In this document: one piece after another, positions 58,510-64,000 of the stretch
Numbering within the stretch: position 1 is the first letter of the stretch
Layout of the letters: each line of letters starts with the position of its first letter
Origin: UBA1724 sp963611685
GTDB taxonomy: Bacteria; Verrucomicrobiota; Lentisphaeria; Oligosphaerales; Oligosphaeraceae
DNA: 64,000 nucleotides
NCBI GenBank assembly: GCA_963611685.1
Contig: CAVDSU010000001.1
Coordinates: forward strand, 31,235-95,234
Reading direction: 5' to 3'
The notes under the pieces: model-generated
Seen by the model: only the letters and a program-made list of their open reading frames with translations
Databases searched by the model: none
Told to the model about the DNA's origin: nothing
Program-made: the position numbers and the translations under genes

Positions 58510-59517
58510 CTACCGGAAGCGCACCAGAATCGGGAAAGGCGGATTGCGGAAGGCGTCCCGCAGGACCTCCTCCAGGCGCAAACCAAGCTCCCGGCGGTCC
58601 TTCCGACGGCGAGACGGACACAACAACGCCACCAGCGCCGCAAAATCCGCAAAGCGCACCACGGCGTGACCGGACGCCACAGGAACCTCGGGCCACTGAC
58701 GCCCCATGAGCCCCCGCATCAACACCAGACACTCCGTCAACAACGCCGCAATGCGCGGCAAACGGCCCACCAGCGACTCCTCAGAGGCCGGCGCGTCGGG
58801 AAAGTCCATGAGCCGCGCCAAGCGGAACTGCGCCACTGCCACAGGGAGGATGTCGGAGACCGGCTGCAAAAAGAGCGCCCCGCGGGCGCGGAGGAGCCGC
58901 GCTTCCTCGGAGAGCGGCAGCCCCTCCCAGTCCTGCAGGGTCAGATAGCGGACGCGCGTCTGGGGAGAGAGCTCCGGCGGACACACCCCGGACTCCTCCC
59001 GGAAACGCTGCGCCAAATGCCGTGCGAACTCCCGCACCAGCGCCTGGCTCACACGGGGATACCCCGCTCCCGCCAGCCCCTCGGGGAGCTTCTCCAACAC
59101 CGCAGGAAGCACCCCCTCGGGCAACTCCGGACAATCCTCCAGAAAGCGCCGGAGGCTCTCGCCGTCCCACTCCTGGAGGGTCGCGGAGAACTCCTCGCGG
59201 GGGGCCGCCGCGGCGCCGGCGCCACTCCTGCGGGCATGCACGAACTCCTGGCAGACATCCACCAAGCCGGTGGCCTCCAGGACCCCGCAAAGGGCCCGTT
59301 CCACATCCAGGAGGGTGATCTCCAGCCCATCGGACTGCTCCTGCCGAAACTGCTCGCAAAGCACATCCAGCAGGTTGTCCCCCATCCACTCCTCCAAGAT
59401 GCCACAACGCCGAAAAGCCCCCCGGACATCCTCGCGGAGGCGGTCCAGATCCAACGGCACGAGCTGCCCCGCGTCGGGATCCAGGACCTGCATGAAACCC
59501 AAGGAAGAGAGCCTCAC
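58510..59517 (-). CDS. ATP-cone domain protein translationally coupled to nrdR
   Basis: 335 residues starting at a GTG (59517) that overlaps the nrdR TGA as GTGA, with AGGAG 7 nt upstream. Residues about 9-100 resemble an ATP-cone: VLDPDAGQLVPLDLDRLRED, then ITLLDVERALCGVLEATGLV and DVCQEFVHARR, the layout of the nucleotide-sensing cone of NrdR and ribonucleotide reductases. The remaining 235 residues are Leu/Arg-rich, probably helical and unfamiliar. It lacks the NrdR zinc ribbon. It may sense ATP/dATP together with NrdR, which is an inference from coupling and the shared domain. Confidence 0.7.
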   Translation of the reverse strand: MRLSSLGFMQVLDPDAGQLVPLDLDRLREDVRGAFRRCGILEEWMGDNLLDVLCEQFRQEQSDGLEITLLDVERALCGVLEATGLVDVCQEFVHARRSGAGAAAAPREEFSATLQEWDGESLRRFLEDCPELPEGVLPAVLEKLPEGLAGAGYPRVSQALVREFARHLAQRFREESGVCPPELSPQTRVRYLTLQDWEGLPLSEEARLLRARGALFLQPVSDILPVAVAQFRLARLMDFPDAPASEESLVGRLPRIAALLTECLVLMRGLMGRQWPEVPVASGHAVVRFADFAALVALLCPSRRRKDRRELGLRLEEVLRDAFRNPPFPILVRFR

Positions 59518-60041
59518 CGGGACTCCTGCGCATCCTCGCCAGAGGCGCCCTCCACTGCCGCGGGGGAAACCGCGGGGGCCTCGGGACTCGGACGCTTCAT
59601 CTGCTTGATTTCCTGAACGAAGGCCTTGGTATCCTGGAACTTCCGATAGACGGAGGCATACCGCACGTATGCCACCTCGTCCACCTTCTTCAGGGCCTCC
59701 ATGACCAGCTCGCCAATGGCGCTGGAGGGCACTTCGTCCTGGGGCAGCAGCGTCAGCCGAATGGTGATGTCCCCCACCAGGCGATCCAATACCTCCGTGC
59801 TGATATTCCGCTTCCAGCAAGCCATCCGAATGCCCTCCCGCAACTTGTCCGGAGAGAACTCCTCCCGCCGGCCATCCCGCTTCAACACGGTGGTGATGTT
59901 CACCGGAATCAGGGATTCGTGGGTAGAGAAGCGGTAGTTGCAGTTCAGGCACTGCCGACGCCGGCGGATGGTCTCCCCGTTGTTCATCACACGGGTGTCA
60001 ATGACCTTGTCCTCCAGAGAATGGCACTTGGGACACAGCAT
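59514..60041 (-). CDS. nrdR: Transcriptional repressor NrdR
   Basis: 175 residues. Zinc ribbon MLCPKCHSLEDKVIDTRVMN with C-x2-C and CLNCNYRFSTHE, then the ATP-cone (ITTVLKRDGRREEFSPDKLR and VMEALKKVDEVAYVRYASVY). Represses ribonucleotide reductase genes when bound to dATP. About 25 residues of Ala/Glu-rich tail follow the usual end. No ribonucleotide reductase genes are in the window, so its targets lie elsewhere. Its stop overlaps the start of the ATP-cone gene. Confidence 0.95.
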   Translation of the reverse strand: MLCPKCHSLEDKVIDTRVMNNGETIRRRRQCLNCNYRFSTHESLIPVNITTVLKRDGRREEFSPDKLREGIRMACWKRNISTEVLDRLVGDITIRLTLLPQDEVPSSAIGELVMEALKKVDEVAYVRYASVYRKFQDTKAFVQEIKQMKRPSPEAPAVSPAAVEGASGEDAQESR

Positions 60042-60070
60042 GATTTTCTATCGCCTCCTGACGGATAAAA

Positions 60071-60110
60071 GAAAAAAGGCACGGGGCGCAATGGAGACGC
60101 GCCTCGTGCC
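60071..60110 (-). terminator. Terminator between the small basic protein gene and nrdR
   Basis: Stem GGCACGAGGCGC / GCGCCCCGTGCC on the minus strand, followed by T6. Confidence 0.85.
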
Positions 60111-60139
60111 GAAAAGCCGGAATGGAAAAGGAAGGAAGC

Positions 60140-60352
60140 CTATGCCTCGGCAGCCTTGGCCAGCATGGCCTGCACCTTCTTGGGCTCCTTCAGCAGCAGG
60201 CGGAGCTTGTCAACGGGCATCTTCTCCACCACTTCCTCGCTCATGCCAAGAGCCACCAGGCGGCGGCGCTGCACCAGGCAGCGACGGCGCTTGTCAACGC
60301 CGGTCTTGCGGGGACGGACCTCGTTCTTGTTACGGAAGGTACTGGTTGCCAT
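60140..60352 (-). CDS. Small basic protein of unknown function
   Basis: 70 residues, strongly basic in the first half: MATSTFRNKNEVRPRKTGVD, KRRRCLVQRRRLVALGMSEE, then a helical VVEKMPVDKLRLLLKEPKKV. Length, charge and an own promoter and terminator resemble a ribosomal or RNA-binding accessory protein. I cannot assign it to a named ribosomal family. It has a good GGAG Shine-Dalgarno and a TTGAAA/TATATT promoter, so it is probably well expressed. Confidence 0.7.
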   Translation of the reverse strand: MATSTFRNKNEVRPRKTGVDKRRRCLVQRRRLVALGMSEEVVEKMPVDKLRLLLKEPKKVQAMLAKAAEA

Positions 60353-60419
60353 AGTCGTTTTCTCCAGAAATTGAACTGTCTTTTAATGTATGAAAAGGGG
60401 TAGGATAAGGAAAGCGTCA

Positions 60420-60448
60420 TAATATAGCGACCGCAAAATGGTTTTCAA
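60420..60448 (-). promoter_or_regulatory. Promoter of the small basic protein gene
   Basis: Minus-strand TTGAAA (60443-60448), 16 bp, TATATT (60421-60426), about 70 bp before the start codon. Confidence 0.65.
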
Positions 60449-60525
60449 GCCCCCTCAACGCTAGAACACCCCCGACACCCCCCCGGAAACTCGCCCTCCG
60501 AATTATTCGGAAAGGGACAAAAAAA

Positions 60526-60539
60526 GGGAGCGCTTTCCC
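60526..60539 (+). promoter_or_regulatory. CRE/LacI-family-like operator upstream of the GH16 gene
   Basis: GGGAGCGCTTTCCC has the AGCGCT centre of LacI-family and catabolite-responsive sites, with imperfect arms. It is 238 bp before the GH16 ATG. A weak site by sequence alone. Confidence 0.3.
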
Positions 60540-60776
60540 CATGCCAGTAAAGGGCACGGAGGGCGGGCGACAGCCCTCCCGTCCTTCGGGTCACCCCGCG
60601 CAACTATGCTGACAGAACCCCTCTTGCCCAAAAAGGGGCCGCGCAATGCGCCGCAGGCGCTTGCCCAGAGCGCACACCATTATATTCTGAGGATCAACTT
60701 GCCTCGAGGCGGAAACGCCCCCGTGCCCCCACACCCTTTCTTCCGTCCCTACCCTCACACGTCTCCTTTGCCCGCC

Positions 60777-63700
60777 ATGAAGCAATCGTTCCTCTCCCCA
60801 CTGTTCCTATTTCTCCTTGTCGCGGCGCTCGGCCTTTCCGCCCGCGAGCTCTCCCTCAACGGCACCTGGCTGGTGCCCGACGGCGGAAGACTGAATGTCC
60901 TCCCGAGCCCCTGGATCCTCAACGAGTGGAGCGGCTACCATCCCCTCTGCAACGTCGAGGTCGTGGTGGGCGGCGGCAAGACGGGGAACTCCCTCAAGCT
61001 CACCAACGTGACCTCCCCGCGGGGCTCCGGCATCAACAGCACCACCTATGCCGCACGCAGCGGCGACACGGTGCGCGTCTCCTTCCGCGCCCGCGGAAAG
61101 GGCAAGGCGAAATTCCAGCTCCGCTTCAGGGCCGTCGACGGCGCCTGGGTCGGCCTTCCTCCCTACGACGCGCCCTTCGTCCTCTCCGAAGAATGGAAGA
61201 ACTACACGCTTTCCCTGCCGGTGACCAACGTGAAGATCGGCGAAACCGGCGCCACGGACCTGGCCTTCGAGCTGGAGCAGAACGCCGAGATGGAGATCTC
61301 CGACCTGATGGGCGACGTAGTGGAGGGCAAATACCGCGGCGAGCTCGCCTTCCCCGATGCCTGGAAGGCCTTCGGACCCGTCGACAAGGACTTCCTGCCC
61401 ACGGCAAAACAACTCACGCAGATGCCCGAGACCCTGGACGGACTCTCCCCCGTCACCGTCAAGCGCACAAACCACGTCCTGGACCTGGGGAGCCTCCTGA
61501 CAAAGGCCGAAAAGTGCGCCTGGGTCTTCGCTGAGCTGAAAACCGACTTCCCCTGCACCTACACGCTGGGCGCAGGCGCCGACTGGTGGATGCAATGCTT
61601 TGTCAACGGCGAAGAGGTCATCAATACCCTGGACGCCGGCAACGGCGAGGCGCCCTTCGACATCTCCAACCACGTGGTGGACGTCCCCCTGAAGGCCGGC
61701 ACAAACCTCCTGGCGGTGAAATTCCTCCGCGGCAGCACCTCCGCCAAGCTCCACTTGGGCGGCCCCCGGGAGCTGGCAAAGCGCACCCGCAACATGAAGT
61801 TCTCCCGCATCGCCTGGATCGAGGACTTCAATGACGCCGACGTGGAGTGCTCCGGAGACCCCCTCCTCATCACCGGATACCCCGCACCCGGACTGCTGGC
61901 GCCCACCGGACAGGGCATCTTCCAGGCCGCAGGAACCCTCGCCATCGCCCCCGCCACACAGCTCTCGACACTCCCTGAAGACCGCGACGCCTCCCGCGCC
62001 CTGGGAGTCAGAGTCCAGAACTTCGGCGAGACCGAAACCGCCGGCACTCTCTCGCTGGTCTTCCAAAATTCCGACGCCCAGGAGTTCCGACTGAATATCC
62101 AGAACGCCCCGGGACAGGACACCCTGGCACTCACCCTGCAGGACACCGGCGCCGTCCTCCTGGAGACCACCTGCCCCAAGGATGCCCTCCCCGCCGAATT
62201 CCTGCTCGCCGGAGACGCCATGGGACGCGCCGATCTCTCCATCACCAGCCTCTCCGGCGGGGCCTCCCTCGCATACGCCCTGGACTCCAGCTTCTTCACG
62301 CAGAAAGAACCCCTCCAGGCATTCCTGGAACTCTCCGGCGACAGCTGCCAGGCCACCCTGGACAACCTCTGCCTGGGAGAGGCCCGCGAAAAGAGCCAGT
62401 ACAGCACCGTGCCCTTCCTCATCACGCCACAGCAGGAATTCGACCCCGCAAAGGAGGGCTGGAAGCTGGTCTTCGAGGACGACTTCGACGGCGACGACGT
62501 GGACAGCTCCAAGTGGAAGACCGGCTGGACGCACTCCCCGGGATACCACACCGTCAAGGACGGCATCCTCACCATCAAGTGCGACTGGACCGACTCCTCC
62601 AAGAGCAAGCAGGGCAGCTCGTACTTCATCACCCGCGACAGCTTCCTCTACGGATACTTCGAGTGGCGCGGACGCTTCAAGACCCAGACCGGATGGTGGT
62701 CCGCCTTCTGGCTCTACGGCGACTCCAACACGAATGCCTTCTACGACGGCTTCGAAATCGACATCTACGAAGACTACTACCTCTCGCCCCTGGAAAAGGG
62801 AAAGCCCGCACGCGGCGTATTGGACCACAACCTCCATATCCTCACCGGAGGCAACCTGAAGAGCTGGAACTACAACGGCCCCAAGCTGGAGGACCCCAAT
62901 GCCTACACCGTCATCGGCTGCAAGTGGACACCCTTCGAAATCTCCTACTACATGAACGGGAAGCTCATCCACAGCGAGGCGACACACAGCCCCTACGACT
63001 CCGTCACCTTCGACCCCTTCAACCACGCCTGCGGACTCACCCCCCTGCGCGTCCACCTCAGCAGCCAGATCAACCGCAAGTCGACCGCCGGACCGACCTC
63101 CCTGGGCACCTACCCCGACTACTTCTACACCGATTACGTGAGGGTCTACGAATACCCCGGCGAAAACCTCCCGCAAATCGCCTGGACCCAAGTCCCCGCC
63201 CAGGAAAAGACGGTCTCCCGCGAAGGCGATGTCCTTCGCTTCTCCGCAGAGGCCGCCCCCAACGCCGACACGCAGGCGAAAATCAAGCAGGCCTATCTCT
63301 TCGACAGCGGCTTCCTCCTGGACCACAAGAGCCAGCCGCCCTACGACTTCACCGTCCGACTCACCGAGGAATACTACAACACCACCAACTACGTGAATCC
63401 CGGACGCCAGAACATCGTGCCCGACTTCCGCGACACCCTCCACGCATTCTCCATCCTCGTGCAGGACGAACAGGGGAATGTCTCCCACACCGAGCCCTGG
63501 ATCCTGGCGAAGATCCTCACCGATGACGACACCCGCCAGCACGCCGCCGCCAGCACCCCCTACTCCGGCACCCCCGCCCCCATCCCCGGAACCCTCAATC
63601 TCCCCGAATTCGACCTGGGCGGCGAAGGCGTGGCATACCATGACTCCACCACCGGGAACACCCAGGGAAGACAGGGCTTCCGCGCCAACGAAGACGTGGA

Positions 63701-64000
63701 CACCAGCAAGACCACCATCGGAAGCACCGCCTCCGGCGAATGGCTCAACTACACCGTGGAGATCGCCGAGGAGGGCGACTACCTGGCCACTCTCCACTAC
63801 GGGACCCCACAGGACAATCCCACAAAAGCACTGCTCCTCCTGGACGGATACAACTACGCCGGCGAATTCACCCTCCAGAGGCGCAACGGCGATTCCAACG
63901 ACTGGAGCCTCACCAAGAGCGACGCCACGACACTCCACCTGCCCGCCGGAAAGCACGTACTCAAGCTCTTCCTCCGCGCTACCTGCAACCTGAGCACCCT
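60777..64000 (+). CDS. Secreted multidomain GH16 family glycoside hydrolase with CBM6, C-terminus beyond window
   Basis: At least 1,074 codons, open to the window end. Signal peptide MKQSFLSPLFLFLLVAALGL then SARELS. Two jelly-roll-like regions (about 30-190 and 195-550, including WMQCFVNGEEV) precede a GH16 domain at about 554-795: FEDDFDGDDVDSSKWKTG, WWSAFWLYGD and the catalytic GFEIDIYEDYY with E660 nucleophile and E665 acid/base (E-x-D-x-x-E, beta-bulge type as in laminarinases, agarases and kappa-carrageenases). Residues about 940 onward match CBM6 (TASGEWLNYTVEIAEEGDYL). It is probably exported to cut an algal or cell-wall beta-glycan; the exact polymer is not predictable. Confidence 0.88.
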   Translation, partial: MKQSFLSPLFLFLLVAALGLSARELSLNGTWLVPDGGRLNVLPSPWILNEWSGYHPLCNVEVVVGGGKTGNSLKLTNVTSPRGSGINSTTYAARSGDTVRVSFRARGKGKAKFQLRFRAVDGAWVGLPPYDAPFVLSEEWKNYTLSLPVTNVKIGETGATDLAFELEQNAEMEISDLMGDVVEGKYRGELAFPDAWKAFGPVDKDFLPTAKQLTQMPETLDGLSPVTVKRTNHVLDLGSLLTKAEKCAWVFAELKTDFPCTYTLGAGADWWMQCFVNGEEVINTLDAGNGEAPFDISNHVVDVPLKAGTNLLAVKFLRGSTSAKLHLGGPRELAKRTRNMKFSRIAWIEDFNDADVECSGDPLLITGYPAPGLLAPTGQGIFQAAGTLAIAPATQLSTLPEDRDASRALGVRVQNFGETETAGTLSLVFQNSDAQEFRLNIQNAPGQDTLALTLQDTGAVLLETTCPKDALPAEFLLAGDAMGRADLSITSLSGGASLAYALDSSFFTQKEPLQAFLELSGDSCQATLDNLCLGEAREKSQYSTVPFLITPQQEFDPAKEGWKLVFEDDFDGDDVDSSKWKTGWTHSPGYHTVKDGILTIKCDWTDSSKSKQGSSYFITRDSFLYGYFEWRGRFKTQTGWWSAFWLYGDSNTNAFYDGFEIDIYEDYYLSPLEKGKPARGVLDHNLHILTGGNLKSWNYNGPKLEDPNAYTVIGCKWTPFEISYYMNGKLIHSEATHSPYDSVTFDPFNHACGLTPLRVHLSSQINRKSTAGPTSLGTYPDYFYTDYVRVYEYPGENLPQIAWTQVPAQEKTVSREGDVLRFSAEAAPNADTQAKIKQAYLFDSGFLLDHKSQPPYDFTVRLTEEYYNTTNYVNPGRQNIVPDFRDTLHAFSILVQDEQGNVSHTEPWILAKILTDDDTRQHAAASTPYSGTPAPIPGTLNLPEFDLGGEGVAYHDSTTGNTQGRQGFRANEDVDTSKTTIGSTASGEWLNYTVEIAEEGDYLATLHYGTPQDNPTKALLLLDGYNYAGEFTLQRRNGDSNDWSLTKSDATTLHLPAGKHVLKLFLRATCNLST

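Larger units (their letters stand above)
60353..60776. other. 424-bp divergent control region
   Basis: Lies between the divergent small basic protein and GH16 genes. It holds a promoter (60420-60448), a 13-bp palindrome CCGAATTATTCGG (60498-60510), a LacI/CRE-like GGGAGCGCTTTCCC (60526-60539) and a GGAGGGC/GCCCTCC hairpin (60558-60579). No gene is seen. Confidence 0.55.

Noticed and set aside
60807..63956. A 1,049-codon minus-strand open frame
   Set aside because: Antisense to the GH16-CBM6 gene, which has a signal peptide, catalytic motif and CBM6. The minus-strand translation is low-complexity Gly/Val/Leu.

Overview
The window is GC-rich and gene-dense, and looks like a chromosomal segment of a PVC-superphylum bacterium, probably Lentisphaerae/Victivallales or a close relative. 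That placement is inferred from three things. One is a large secreted GH16-CBM6 polysaccharidase beside a truncated GHL10-type hydrolase. Another is a decayed secreted-protein gene carrying a 'RFPWKGMVD..YTV' signature that I associate from memory with Lentisphaerae/Kiritimatiellae. The last is the presence of intergenic tandem repeats of a kind I remember from such genomes. No rRNA, CRISPR array, integrase or complete insertion sequence was seen. One tRNA (Gly, GCC) is present, and there is one run of Ns (2329-2394).

Layout. 1-2050 (minus): a truncated GHL10 hydrolase and an aspartate kinase that resembles the ectoine-type Ask_Ect subfamily. 2190-5007: an accessory block with a 30-bp tandem repeat running into the N gap, an AlbA_2/ATPase-like protein, decayed gene fragments and a 33-bp repeat ending in a hairpin. 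5008-10849 (plus): hisS, aspS, a 5'-nucleotidase and ispG. 10983-15895 (plus): adk-map-infA-rpmJ-rpsM-rpsK-rpoA-rplQ, the tail of the spc/alpha ribosomal cluster, without secY before adk and without rpsD before rpoA. 16040-21940 (plus): an M16C peptidase, a degenerate Gfo/Idh/MocA-like protein, rplM-rpsI and argC.

22026-32993 (minus): a PHP-domain protein, then a long run read as three SPFH (HflK/HflC-type) membrane proteins, a P1B-type ATPase whose metal-binding CPC motif has become V-P-A, an ABC ATPase without a permease, ruvC and pyrD. 33232-37347 (minus): groEL, groES and dnaK in one orientation, with a consensus sigma-54 promoter and a flanking 11-bp inverted repeat upstream of dnaK. 37556-53678 (minus): a U32 peptidase, proB, the lipid block fabF-acpP-fabG-fabD-plsX (no fabH) with rpmF-yceD, then dapA, queA, smpB, typA, accA and an L,D-transpeptidase. 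53870-60352 (minus): a DUF58 protein, tRNA-Gly, two repeat-rich lipoproteins, and a cluster of an L7Ae-Gfo/Idh fusion, a CrtI-like oxidoreductase, an ATP-cone protein translationally coupled to nrdR, and a small basic protein. 60777-end (plus): the GH16-CBM6 enzyme, which runs off the window.

Most of the window is housekeeping: translation, fatty-acid and phospholipid initiation, amino-acid synthesis and protein folding. The parts most worth following are the SPFH/P1B-like ATPase operon, the apparent sigma-54 control of the dnaK-groESL run, the ATP-cone partner of NrdR, and the L7Ae-Rossmann fusion.
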